Shown here: piece by piece, positions 23,276 through 31,099 of the stretch | How the letters are laid out: each line of letters opens with the position of its first letter | How positions within the stretch are numbered: the first letter of the stretch is position 1 | Source of the DNA: Arthrobacter sp. AQ5-05 | Lineage (GTDB): Bacteria > Actinomycetota > Actinomycetes > Actinomycetales > Micrococcaceae | Assembly (NCBI RefSeq): GCF_003287975.1 | Contig: NZ_QMKQ01000034.1 | Coordinates: forward strand, 1 to 36,371 | Direction of reading: 5' to 3' | Length of the DNA: 36,371 nt | The notes under the pieces: generated by a model | What the model was told of the DNA's origin: nothing | The model's database searches: none | Seen by the model: the letters and a program-made list of their open reading frames with translations, nothing else | Made by a program: the position numbers and the translations under genes

Positions 23276-24705
23276 AGCTTCGTGTCCTGGGCGTGCTCAG
23301 CGTGCTGGCGCTGCTTCTGGTGCTGATCGTCTCCAACGTGATCCTCTCATCCGCGGGCCGCGAACTGACCTCCGCGTTGCAGATCAACCGTGCCGCCTCG
23401 CTGAACCGGATCGCCCAGGTCGCCTTCGATGCGGCGACCGATTCCGACACCACGGTGCTGCAGCGGGACATGGACACCTACTCCGGGCTCTACGACGAAG
23501 GACTGGTGGTGCGCCTGCAATCCGGCACGCTGGTCTCCGGCGGACTGGACCCCGAACGGCCCGATGTGCGCGACGCGCTGGCCCGGGCCTCGCTGAACCT
23601 CTCCGACACCGCACTGGACCCCGTCACTCCGCTTGGCTCCGGCACCGAGGTGATCTCCCGGTCCTTCGGGTCCGCCAGCCAGGTGCTGGGCGAGGCGGTG
23701 ATGGAGGTGAACCTCGACGCGGCGCGGGCCAAGCTGCGCACCCGCTGGCTGGCCACCGGCGTTGCCGCCATCGCGCTGGCGACGTTGCTGTTGCTGCTTG
23801 CCGGACGGGTCACCGGCTGGGTGCTGCGTCCGGTGCAGCGCCTGGGAGCGGCGGTGCGCGAGCTCAAGGACACCGGGCGGACTTCCCGGCTCCCGGAGGC
23901 CGGGCCGCCGGAGCTGCGCGAGCTCTCCCGTTCCTTCACCGCCATGGCCGCAACGCTCGGTGAGGTCATCGAGTCCCAGCGCCAGCTCATCGCCGACACC
24001 TCCCACCACCTGCGCAACCCCGTCGGGGCGCTGCGCCTGCGCGTGGATTTGTTGTTGCTCAAGCTCAAGAACAAGGACGAGCGGGAAGCCGGGGCCGGGG
24101 TGCTGGCCGAGCTCGAGCGCGTCGAGGAGATCCTGGACTCGGTGCTGCGGCTCGCGGTGGCCGAGCACCGCGTGATCGAGGATTCGGCCGGCACGGCGCC
24201 CGGCGAGTTGGAGGCCCTGGTCCCCTCCGGGGTCAACGCCCTCGTGGTCCTGGCCGAGGAGGTCGACCGCGCCCGCCCCGCCGCGTCGAAGGCCGGCAAC
24301 ACCATCACCCTGGCCCCGGAACAGGACCCGGGCATCGAGATCGACTGCAACCGCATCGAGCTGGCCCAGATGCTCGGCGAACTGCTGAACAACGCCATCA
24401 AGTACGCCCCCGGCGCCGAGATCACCGCCGAGGTGCTCCAGGTGGGCTCGCGGATCATCGTGGAGATCGCCGACAACGGGCCGGGGCTGGCGCCGGCGCA
24501 GCTCGCCGCGGCCACCACCCGCTTCTGGCGCGCCCCGGAGCACGCCTCGATCCGCGGCACCGGGATGGGCATGACCATTGTGGACAAGCTTGCGACAGCC
24601 AACGGCGGCCACCTGGTCTTGGGCAGCAACAAGCCGCACGGGTTGCGCGCCCGAATCGTGTTCGATGCCGTTCTCCCCGGCCAAGGACAGCAGGACAGCC
24701 GATGA
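23272..24705 (+). CDS. Membrane sensor histidine kinase (TctE-like)
   Basis: The 477-residue kinase has membrane segments at about 4-27 and 160-180 flanking an extracytoplasmic sensor of about 130 residues, then a HAMP linker. The H-box reads DTSHHLRNPVGALRLR with H245 as likely phospho-acceptor. ATP-binding motifs are the N-box LGELLNNAIKYAP, G1 IADNGPGL and G2 RGTGMGMTIVDKLA. GTG 23272 overlaps the regulator's stop; the upstream open frame lies inside the regulator gene and is rejected. It overlaps the following binding-protein gene by ATGA. The modest extracellular domain and the coupled TAXI protein suggest that ligand is sensed through the binding protein. Confidence 0.9.
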   Translation: MKLRVLGVLSVLALLLVLIVSNVILSSAGRELTSALQINRAASLNRIAQVAFDAATDSDTTVLQRDMDTYSGLYDEGLVVRLQSGTLVSGGLDPERPDVRDALARASLNLSDTALDPVTPLGSGTEVISRSFGSASQVLGEAVMEVNLDAARAKLRTRWLATGVAAIALATLLLLLAGRVTGWVLRPVQRLGAAVRELKDTGRTSRLPEAGPPELRELSRSFTAMAATLGEVIESQRQLIADTSHHLRNPVGALRLRVDLLLLKLKNKDEREAGAGVLAELERVEEILDSVLRLAVAEHRVIEDSAGTAPGELEALVPSGVNALVVLAEEVDRARPAASKAGNTITLAPEQDPGIEIDCNRIELAQMLGELLNNAIKYAPGAEITAEVLQVGSRIIVEIADNGPGLAPAQLAAATTRFWRAPEHASIRGTGMGMTIVDKLATANGGHLVLGSNKPHGLRARIVFDAVLPGQGQQDSR

Positions 24706-25715
24706 GCACCCATCCGCGCTTCTACGCCCCGCTGTCGCGGCGCACGCTGCTGCGCGCCGCGTTGGCCACCGGGGTCGCAGGCGTCCTGCCCCCGGCACTG
24801 GCTTCCTGCACCACCGGTCCGCACGCGGGCCCCATTGTGGTGGCCGGCGGGGAACCCGGTGGCTTCTACCTGGAATTCGCCACGCTGCTGGCCGATTCCC
24901 TGCAACGGCACCGGGTCTCCGAGTCCGCCACGGTGCTGTCCACCGGTGGCAGCCTCGACAACGTGCGCACGCTGCTGCGCGGCGAGGCCACGCTCGCGGT
25001 GGCCCTTGCAGATGCCGCGTCGCTGGAGGGCGGGCCGCAGAGCCGGAACCCCGGGCGCATCGCGGCGCTGGGCAAGGTGTATGAGAACTACGTCCACGCG
25101 GTGGTGCGCACGGACAGCGGCATCTCCACTCTGGCCGACCTGGCGGGGCGCACCGTGGCCGTGGGCCGGCCTGGCTCGGGCACCTCGCTGATCACCCCGC
25201 GGCTCTTCGAGGTCGCCGGGCTCGTCTCGGCCCCGGCCTCAAGCACCAAGTCCTCCGCGGCCACCACGGTGCGCAGCCTGGGACTCAACGACGGGATCGC
25301 TGCACTGTCCGCGGGCACCGTCGATGCCCTGTTCTGGTCCGGCGGGGTGCCCACCGCGGCCATCGCGAAGGCGCACGCCGAAACAGGCTTCGCGTTGCTG
25401 GATCTCTCCGCGCTGCTGCCGGGGCTGCGCCAAAGGTACGGGGCCTTCTACGACAAGGTACTGGTCCCGGCCGGAAGCTACGCGGGCATGGAGGCGGTGT
25501 GGACCGTCGGGGTCGCCAACCTGCTGCTGTGCCGCACAGACCTGGATGCCGCCACCGCCAAGGCCACTGTCAACCTGCTGGTGGGGCACGCCGACGAGCT
25601 GATCCCGCGCTCCAGCGTCGGGGTGCAGTTCCTCAGCGCCGATTCGCTGATCAACACCGCGGACATCCCGCTGCACCCGGCCGCCGCGGAAGCGTACCGG
25701 GCGCTGCACGGGTAA
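24702..25715 (+). CDS. TAXI-family solute-binding lipoprotein, probable sensor component
   Basis: The 337-residue exported protein has SRRTLLRAAL with twin arginines (R13, R14), a hydrophobic segment and the lipobox LASC (C36), so it is probably a lipoprotein with a Tat-like signal. The mature part is a TAXI-type periplasmic binding protein: GGEPGGFYLEFATLLADSL, STGGSLDNVRTLLRGEATLAVALADAA, DLAGRTVAVGRPGSGTSLITPRLFEVAGL and ALSAGTVDALFWSGG. TAXI proteins normally feed TRAP transporters, but no DctM/DctQ fusion gene is in the window. Translational coupling to the kinase suggests it presents ligand, perhaps a carboxylate, to the kinase. That role is inference. Confidence 0.88.
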   Translation: MSTHPRFYAPLSRRTLLRAALATGVAGVLPPALASCTTGPHAGPIVVAGGEPGGFYLEFATLLADSLQRHRVSESATVLSTGGSLDNVRTLLRGEATLAVALADAASLEGGPQSRNPGRIAALGKVYENYVHAVVRTDSGISTLADLAGRTVAVGRPGSGTSLITPRLFEVAGLVSAPASSTKSSAATTVRSLGLNDGIAALSAGTVDALFWSGGVPTAAIAKAHAETGFALLDLSALLPGLRQRYGAFYDKVLVPAGSYAGMEAVWTVGVANLLLCRTDLDAATAKATVNLLVGHADELIPRSSVGVQFLSADSLINTADIPLHPAAAEAYRALHG

Positions 25716-25752
25716 CACCGACGGCCACCGACCTTCTCGTCGGGAAAGCTAT

Positions 25753-25801
25753 ATCGCTCGGTGCAGGCCTGCCCCGTCGGGACAAACGTGCACCGAGCGA
25801 T
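25753..25801. terminator. Inverted repeat after the TAXI gene
   Basis: ATCGCTCGGTGCA (25753-25765) is exactly complementary to TGCACCGAGCGAT (25789-25801), a 13-base-pair stem with a 23-base loop. It starts 38 bases after the TAXI stop and probably ends the operon. No T-run follows. Confidence 0.55.
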
Positions 25802-25803
25802 GA

Positions 25804-26034
25804 CCCTGGCCAGGCGGCGAGGAAGACGGAAGGGGCGAAAGCCCGGCTCCCGTCGAACCGCAGGCCAACGACGGCGGCATTGAACCCCGGGCGGAGAACT
25901 CCCAGCCGAACGGCGCGCTGGCCAACACCGGTGCCACCGTGGGAGTGATCGCCGGTGCCGGCGCACTGCTGGCTGCGGCCGGCGGGTTCCTGCTCTGGCG
26001 TCGCCACCGCGCAACGGCGGACAGCGCCGAGTAG
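25804..26034 (+). pseudogene. Headless LAxTG cell-wall sorting signal (surface-protein remnant)
   Basis: This frame has no start codon after the in-frame TGA at 25801 and encodes about 76 residues. It ends with the linker NSQPNGALANTG, a hydrophobic segment GVIAGAGALLAAAGGFLLW and a basic tail RRHRATADSAE. That is a complete sortase-anchoring signal. The LANTG pentapeptide fits the LAxTG motif of class E sortases common in high-GC actinobacteria. The extracellular part of the protein is gone, so this is a 3' remnant. A downstream start codon within the signal would not give an exported protein. Confidence 0.65.
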
Positions 26035-26250
26035 GCGCACTCCACCAGCGCCAATGGTCCCGCGTCCCCACCACCGGTGGGAGCCGCGGGACGATTGCTT
26101 GTGACGGGTGGGCCTCCTGATCAATCGATGAGCGTTGCCGTGTGGATGACGCCAGGGGAAGGAGCGACCGGCCAATGGCACCGCGCAACAGCTTGGCCTC
26201 GGCCAGGACCACCCCCGCTGCGATGCACGGACCGCGCTTTGGAGCACTTC
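26035..26250. other. Intergenic stretch without a supported gene
   Basis: I see no coding pattern, clear promoter or repeat in these 216 bases apart from short GC-rich inverted matches near 26076-26092. They sit inside the decayed patch from 25.8 to 27.6 kb and may be eroded coding sequence. Confidence 0.4.
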
Positions 26251-26418
26251 CTAGGTGTGGGACGGGTCCGGCTTCGGGCTCGCGTCCGCACTGTCTTCGA
26301 CGGGCTCCGATCCGCCTTCCTTGGCCTCCCGGATCCGTGGATCCTTGGGTACTTCGCCATGCGGCGGGCGGTCATAGAACTTCTTATATCGTTCGTCCTC
26401 GTGGTGGTTGTTGCCCAT
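26251..26418 (-). CDS. Small hydrophilic protein, 55 residues
   Basis: The protein starts MGNNHHEDERYKKFYDR and ends KPDPSHT. It is rich in Asp, Glu, Lys, His and Pro and has no membrane segment or cysteine. ATG 26418 follows GGGAGG at six bases, a strong ribosome binding site. The stop TAG is at 26251-26253. I do not recognise the family. It lies downstream of the OmpA-like pseudogene on the same strand, 89 bases away, so it may once have been the third gene of that operon and could still be expressed. Confidence 0.6.
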   Translation of the reverse strand: MGNNHHEDERYKKFYDRPPHGEVPKDPRIREAKEGGSEPVEDSADASPKPDPSHT

Positions 26419-26507
26419 GGAGTGCCTCCCGGAAAGGTTCTGTTACCTCCACGGTTGCACCGGCATCGCTTCTTGGCAACAGGTTGTTCGCGGGGCCAGC
26501 CATGGGG

Positions 26508-27025
26508 TCACCGGGTGTAGACGATTTCCACTCGCCGGTTTGCCGCAAAGATCGAGGGCTCCTTCGGGTCCTCGCGAACCGCCGGCACGGTGGAGGCCAG
26601 TCCCTTGACCTTCAGCGTCAAGTCCTTGCGCTCCACCTACAGGAGAGCTGCAACCGCACTGGCCCGGTCGGTGGACAGCCTCTTGTTGCCCCCTTCGGGA
26701 TCTTGTTCGCGAGCGCACCCAGCCGAGCTCCGGCGGCGGAGGGGAGCTTGGAGCCGTCTGGCGTGAACAAGATGTCGGTGGACAGGCTGATCGTTGTTTC
26801 CCCCGCTTTCGTGGCCACCAGTTCGACCGCCTTGACCAAACGGTCGGCGGCCCAGACGCGGATGCTGCCCCGGCCCCAGGAGCGCACTGACCTGTCCAGT
26901 TGCACCCTGGTCGGCTCGGGCAGTTCCCGGGGGCTGTCGTAGGACGCCTGGGCCGGGAGACCTTGCAGGCCCAGTGACGCCGCAAGGAGCGCGGCGATCG
27001 CGGCACGCGTGAAAGTGCCGCTCAT
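26508..27025 (-). pseudogene. OmpA-family protein, degenerate
   Basis: The start MSGTFTRAAIAALLAASLGLQG and QASYDSPREL gives a signal peptide, followed by an OmpA-like opening ISLSTDILFTPDGSKLPSAAGARLGALANKIPKGAT. After that the frame must shift to continue with LSTDRASAVAALL, which then meets an in-frame TAG (26635-26637). The frame carries on with VERKDLTLKVKG and ends with the OmpA-typical FAANRRVEIVYTR at TGA 26508. The strand/helix with the peptidoglycan-binding HTD region is deleted between the two halves. The gene therefore has a deletion, a shift and a stop. An intact OmpA-like domain would bind the cell wall. Its start overlaps the preceding lipoprotein pseudogene (ATGA). Confidence 0.75.
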
Positions 27026-27593
27026 CGTCCCACCGGCACGTCGGGGAATTGGGCCATCGCGTCGAGCCCGCGCAAGCCAATAGCTTCGTTGTCGTTTTCC
27101 GGCGCTGCGTAGCCCCCCACCAAATGACCGGTTCGTGGTTCGTCGTCTCGGTGTGCACCCGGTCCGTCGCCCAGGTGTAAACGGACCCGGTTGGCAGCGA
27201 ATATTCCTTGAGGTTTTCCCTGTCGGCCACCCTCGGATTGAACGTCACGTTTCCGGTCATGTCGTAAACGGAAATGGCCTCGGAATCGCTGACCGAGGCG
27301 AAGTCCGAAGTGAACACCAGCTTCAGGACCATCGTCTTTCCCTCGACCACCAGGGACTGGACGCCGAAGGTCGCCTTGTCGTCCTGGGAGCCTGGAATCT
27401 TGTACTCCTGCTTGGCAATCACCGCCCCGGTAGCGACCGACACGACGCGATCCGGCGCGCCTTCGCCCACAGCGGCGGCCTCAACCGGCGAATTGGCGAC
27501 CGCGGAGGCAGGCGCCTGCTTCTGCGCGCTTCATCCGGCCAGCAATGCGGTGGCCACCACGCCGGCGAAAATCAGGGAAGGGACAGCTCTCAT
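27022..27593 (-). pseudogene. Exported lipoprotein pseudogene (lipobox Cys codon is TGA; G-run frameshift)
   Basis: From ATG 27593 the signal peptide MRAVPSLIFAGVVATALLAG is followed at codon 21 by TGA (27531-27533), exactly where the lipobox cysteine (TGC) is expected. Beyond it the same frame continues SAQKQAPASAVANSPVEAAAV and then a beta-rich domain (EYKIPGSQDDKATFGVQ, DSEAISVYDMTGNVTFNPRV). At a run of six G on the minus strand (27113-27118) the frame shifts; the other frame ends GYAAPENDNEAIGLRGL, DAMAQFPDVPVGR and TGA 27022. One substitution and one lost G restore a protein of about 190 residues. It was the partner of the OmpA-like gene, which it overlaps. Confidence 0.78.
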
Positions 27594-27718
27594 GACTTTC
27601 CAGGTGATGTATCGGCGAGACCTCGGTTCCCGCCATGGGCTCGGGGATCAACCATCAATTGTTTCGGATTCCCATGTCAAAGACTATTTAGGACATCCCG
27701 GGTCCAGTCCCTGGACCG
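27594..27718. promoter_or_regulatory. Intergenic region with terminator hairpin and possible -35
   Basis: GGTCCAG (27701-27707) pairs with CTGGACC (27711-27717) immediately after the nuclease stop, a likely weak terminator. A consensus TTGACA on the minus strand (27680-27675) could be the -35 of the lipoprotein pseudogene, but no good -10 is found at 16-18 bases. Confidence 0.4.
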
Positions 27719-28678
27719 TCAGCCCGCGGGGATCGCCTGGTTTGGGCATTGCGAGGTGAGGGTTCGTTTGATCCCTTCCTGCTCGGACTTGGTCATCCAC
27801 AATCCGTGTTTGGCCTTCACCGCGGTCTGGAGTGCCACGTAGGAACAGCGAAACGACTTGTTCGGCGGCAACCACGTGGCCGCATCGGAATCGCCCTTGG
27901 AGGCATTCGACGGACCATCAACCGCCAAGAGGTTTAGCGGATCGTTGGCAAAGGCCACCCGCTGCTCTTCGGTCATCTTTTGCGCACCCTTTTGCCAGGC
28001 ATCGGACAGCGCTACGACGTGGTCGATCTGGACCTTGGTGCTGGTCCCCTGGCCGCGCACGAAATCGATGTGCTTTCCGGTAAACGGGTCTGCGAGCACT
28101 CCGCTGGTGATGACGCAGCCGTTGGTTCCCGGCTTCGCCTCTATCCCTGTCAGGTCACGACGCAGCATGTCGTTGCGGGCATCGCAGCCATTGCGGTCCG
28201 GATCCTTCCAACCGCTGCCGAACAAGCTTCGCTCGTAACCTGTCTTCGGTGCCCTGCCCTTGACCTGGATGCCCGCAAGTTGGTGCAGCGTCGTGCCGGT
28301 CTTGGCTTGGCTGGAGTTTTCGTTGCCGGAAGATGAGGGCGGTGCCGCAGAAGTGGGTGTAGATTCCTGCGACGGCTCGGCCGGAACCTGGGCCTCTTCG
28401 GCTGACGGTTCGGGCTCGGGTATGGCAACGGTTGCTGTTGCCTCCGGTGTGGGTTCCTCCGACCAAACCACCAAGGGCTCCGCGGTTGGAGCCTCCGACC
28501 AGATGACCGGCGCAGCAACAGCCGTGGTCTCGACGCCAGTTCCCGTGCAAGATACCAACACCAAGCCGAGAGCCAAGATCATCCCCGAAAGAAAGACGGC
28601 AGATCCGGTCCTGTTGCTGGGTTTCGGATTCCTCTTGGTCGTGGAACCAGCCGGTGTCGACGTTTCGTTGTTACTCAC
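27719..28678 (-). CDS. Exported DUF1524/HNH-type nuclease (GmrSD C-terminal-like domain)
   Basis: The 319-residue protein has a hydrophobic signal near residues 25-44 ending in LVSC (C44), so it is probably a lipoprotein or signal-anchored. A Pro/Glu/Ser/Thr-rich linker of about 80 residues follows. The C-terminal domain begins near GRAPKTGYERSLFGSGW and carries VQIDHVVALSDAW (D219, H220), NDPLNLLAVDGPSNASKGD (N249, N258, K261) and WLPPNKSFRCSYVA, the his-Me-finger core of DUF1524 nucleases. It is expected to cut nucleic acid outside the membrane; nutrition, competence or competitor killing are all possible. GTG 28678 is chosen because it overlaps the upstream gene's stop by eight bases; an upstream ATG at 28729 lies inside that gene. 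Confidence 0.83.
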   Translation of the reverse strand: MSNNETSTPAGSTTKRNPKPSNRTGSAVFLSGMILALGLVLVSCTGTGVETTAVAAPVIWSEAPTAEPLVVWSEEPTPEATATVAIPEPEPSAEEAQVPAEPSQESTPTSAAPPSSSGNENSSQAKTGTTLHQLAGIQVKGRAPKTGYERSLFGSGWKDPDRNGCDARNDMLRRDLTGIEAKPGTNGCVITSGVLADPFTGKHIDFVRGQGTSTKVQIDHVVALSDAWQKGAQKMTEEQRVAFANDPLNLLAVDGPSNASKGDSDAATWLPPNKSFRCSYVALQTAVKAKHGLWMTKSEQEGIKRTLTSQCPNQAIPAG

Positions 28679-29528
28679 ACGCGACGCCGTCGCCGTCGCG
28701 GTCCAGTTTGCGGCTGTATCCCGGTTCACCCCTATGGATCGGGGCAGCTCCGGCGTTCCTCACCGCGGTGCAGTTCTTGTAATAGGCACTGGCGGGACTC
28801 TTCCGAACCTCAGCCTCGGCAATCTTCTTCTTGCGGGCCCTTTCTGCGGCCAGGGCGGCCTTGGCGTCGGCTGCCTTCTTGGCCTTTGCGGCTGCCGCAG
28901 CTTTCGCCTTCTTGGCGTCGGCGGCTTCCTTGGTCTTCGCCGCTGCCGCAGCTTCCGCCGCCTTGGCCTGCTCGGCTTCCTTCGCCTTGGCTGCCGCTGC
29001 CTCCTCCAGCTTCTTGTTGGCTTCGGCTTCGAGGGCCACCGCACGGTCGGCCTCGACACGATCATGGCCCTCTTGGTCGACCCAGACAAGGGCGCCGGTT
29101 GAATCCTCGTCGCAATAATTGTTGTCATTGCCCTGGGTCATGACCTGGTAGTCGAATTCGCAGGACTTGCCGATGAAGCTCGCGAGGTCCGCCTGGAACG
29201 TCTCGGCCACCGCAGGTTCCTCGAGCAACGCCTCCGGGCCTGCAGTGCCCTCGGTGCCGCTCAATGCACCGCCTGCCATCGTCAGGACCAGTGCCGCACC
29301 GGCGACCCCGGCCCCGAACTTTCGATTCGGGATCCTTGCCCATTTGATGCCGTTGGCCAAGAAAGCCACGATCCCAAGGACCAGGGCAATGAATCCGGCA
29401 AGCATCATCAACCCCGGCAGCGCCCCGGCGATGCCCAACAGGATCAGGACCGCAACGGCAATCCCCAACCAAATCCAACGCACGTTCTTCCGCCGTTTCA
29501 ACGGCAGCGATTCATTATTCCAGCTCAC
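28671..29528 (-). CDS. Membrane-anchored coiled-coil protein with C-terminal Excalibur domain
   Basis: The 285-residue protein has three hydrophobic segments (about 18-37, 40-58 and 71-87). Positive residues before the first and between the second and third place the C-terminus outside. Residues 160-240 are an Ala/Lys/Glu-rich coiled coil, built of AAKAKEA- and KKAADAK-type units. The last 37 residues form an Excalibur calcium-binding domain, with YYKNCTAVRNAGAAPIHRG and KLDRDGDGVACE (DxDxDGxxCE). GTG 29528 follows GGGGA at five bases. The coupled downstream gene encodes a nuclease, so it may hold or activate the nuclease at the cell surface in a calcium-dependent way; this is inference. Confidence 0.87.
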   Translation of the reverse strand: MSWNNESLPLKRRKNVRWIWLGIAVAVLILLGIAGALPGLMMLAGFIALVLGIVAFLANGIKWARIPNRKFGAGVAGAALVLTMAGGALSGTEGTAGPEALLEEPAVAETFQADLASFIGKSCEFDYQVMTQGNDNNYCDEDSTGALVWVDQEGHDRVEADRAVALEAEANKKLEEAAAAKAKEAEQAKAAEAAAAAKTKEAADAKKAKAAAAAKAKKAADAKAALAAERARKKKIAEAEVRKSPASAYYKNCTAVRNAGAAPIHRGEPGYSRKLDRDGDGVACE

Positions 29529-29695
29529 GATTTCCCCAAAGCTTCAACTATTCCAACCAATAGCCAAACCATAGCCACTAATGAATGGAAGGTCACTTCT
29601 TACTTCGTGTTGCTGGCCTCCGATTCACCCAAACGTCGGGTGACAGCAATGAATGCGATGGGCGCGCACCGATTGTGACCCCTTGACGTAATCTG

Positions 29696-29736
29696 CCGAA
29701 GGCCGGAAAGCGCAAGATACGCTCCGCGGCCTTCGG
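29696..29736. terminator. Hairpin downstream of the secreted-protein gene
   Basis: CCGAAGGCC (29696-29704) is exactly complementary to GGCCTTCGG (29728-29736), with a further inner pairing GGA-AGCG/CGCT-CC. It lies 19 bases beyond the stop of the secreted-protein gene on the minus strand. Confidence 0.6.
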
Positions 29737-29754
29737 TTGAGTTGCCCGGCATCG

Positions 29755-30954
29755 TCAGCGGACCACGCGATCGAATCCGGCGCTGCCGGTACCGGTCCAC
29801 CGATACAGCTCCAGGGTTGCGGCTTCCTGCTTGTGCCCGCTGGAATGGTCGTCGAAGTCGCGCGCTACGTAGAAGTAGCCGTGTCCGACCGGCTCGATGC
29901 CGACATCCGACTTGAACTCCCAGCCAAAGATGCCGGTGGATTCATCGGGAATCCCGGCCTGGACCAACGAAAGCAGAAGCCCGCTCTCATTGCCAGACTG
30001 CCCGTTGATCGCCCCCTCGGTCGGAGTTTCGGTGCCGTCCACGACATACAGGGTGCGGTTTGGGTAGCCGGGCTTCGAACCGCGGTAGACCCCGAGATAC
30101 CAGTTCTTGCCGGCCTCGTCGTAGGCGAGGTTCTGGACACCGAAGTTGGTGTTTCCGGTGTGCACGAAGAACTTTCCATCCACCTCGGCCGGTCCCGAGG
30201 AGTGCGGATCCTGCTGGGTCAGCGGTCGTTCGAACTTGCCCCAGCGGGAGACGTCGTACTGCAGAATGACCTGGTGGTTGTTGTCCTCGCGCTGGTTGTT
30301 CCGGTAGATCCCGTAGGCGACCATCAATTGTTGCTTGCCGTTGGCGGCGCCGAAGGCCGGTCCGAAGGAAACCCCGTCGATGCCGCTGGAACAATAGCGG
30401 TGGTCGGCGGTGTTGGCGGTGTCTCCATCAAAGATCCCGTTGCCGTCCAGGTCCGCGGTGAAGTCCTTGACGACTTCCTCCAGATAGACGGCGGTGACGA
30501 TGCCCGAATTCTCCGCGTCCATGCCGATCTCGGTGATCTTCTCGACGTCGAAGATTGCCATGTAGAAGGACTCGGCGGCCTTGTATTCGAGCGAACCGTA
30601 GACGCGGCCGTCCTGGGTGTTGAAGTCCAGGTCGCCCAGATGGCCGGTGAAGCCCTCGACAGTTCCCACGATGTTGCCATCCAGGTCGGTCTTCACAAGC
30701 ATGTTGGTGAACGAGTGGTAGACGAAACCGCCCTTTTCATCGATGGCGATGCCCTGGATGTGCCCGGCGTCCCAGGATCCGGAGTCGATGGTCGTCGGGT
30801 ACCGGTCGATGGCTTTTTCCGGTGCCGCATGTACGGGCGGTCCTTGTGGATCGGGGGTGCCGGTGGCCAGTGCCGTGCTCGGAGCAACGAGCCCGGCGAG
30901 CAGGCCAAGAGCCAGGCAGAGTGCGGCGGTCGTGCGCATGGGCTTTTGCGGCAT
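29755..30954 (-). CDS. Secreted protein of unknown function, beta-propeller-like
   Basis: The 399-residue protein has a Sec signal peptide with predicted cleavage after about residue 30 (STALA). The mature part is rich in short beta-strand units of the type HIQGIAIDEKGGFVYHSFTN, GHLGDLDFNTQDGRVYGSLEY and GVQNLAYDEAGKNWYLGVYRG, which suggests a propeller. A calcium-loop-like DLDGNGIFDGD occurs at about residues 168-178. No lipobox, anchor or catalytic motif was recognised. ATG 30954 is chosen with AAGGA eleven bases upstream; ATG 30939 is the next candidate and still leaves the signal peptide. The gene is monocistronic. A carbohydrate- or phosphate-ester-related role is possible but not shown. 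Confidence 0.75.
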   Translation of the reverse strand: MPQKPMRTTAALCLALGLLAGLVAPSTALATGTPDPQGPPVHAAPEKAIDRYPTTIDSGSWDAGHIQGIAIDEKGGFVYHSFTNMLVKTDLDGNIVGTVEGFTGHLGDLDFNTQDGRVYGSLEYKAAESFYMAIFDVEKITEIGMDAENSGIVTAVYLEEVVKDFTADLDGNGIFDGDTANTADHRYCSSGIDGVSFGPAFGAANGKQQLMVAYGIYRNNQREDNNHQVILQYDVSRWGKFERPLTQQDPHSSGPAEVDGKFFVHTGNTNFGVQNLAYDEAGKNWYLGVYRGSKPGYPNRTLYVVDGTETPTEGAINGQSGNESGLLLSLVQAGIPDESTGIFGWEFKSDVGIEPVGHGYFYVARDFDDHSSGHKQEAATLELYRWTGTGSAGFDRVVR

Positions 30955-31099
30955 GTCGTGGATGTCCTTCGGTTCGTTGGGCAGGCGCGGCCAGGGCGCC
31001 CCAACACCCACGTGTTCTCCACCTTGTCGCACCAGACCCAACGCTTCCCCGGCGTGACGTTAACCGGTGGCGAACTTCAAGTGTCCGTCCCGAAGTGGT

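Noticed and set aside
27531-27533. Selenocysteine or read-through at the TGA in the lipoprotein gene
   Set aside because: A selenocysteine lipobox is not known, no following stem-loop was recognised, and the gene also has a frameshift, so nonsense mutation is the simpler explanation.
28831-29143. Alanine-rich plus-strand open frames opposite the Excalibur gene
   Set aside because: They mirror the Ala/Lys coiled-coil codons of the real gene on the other strand.
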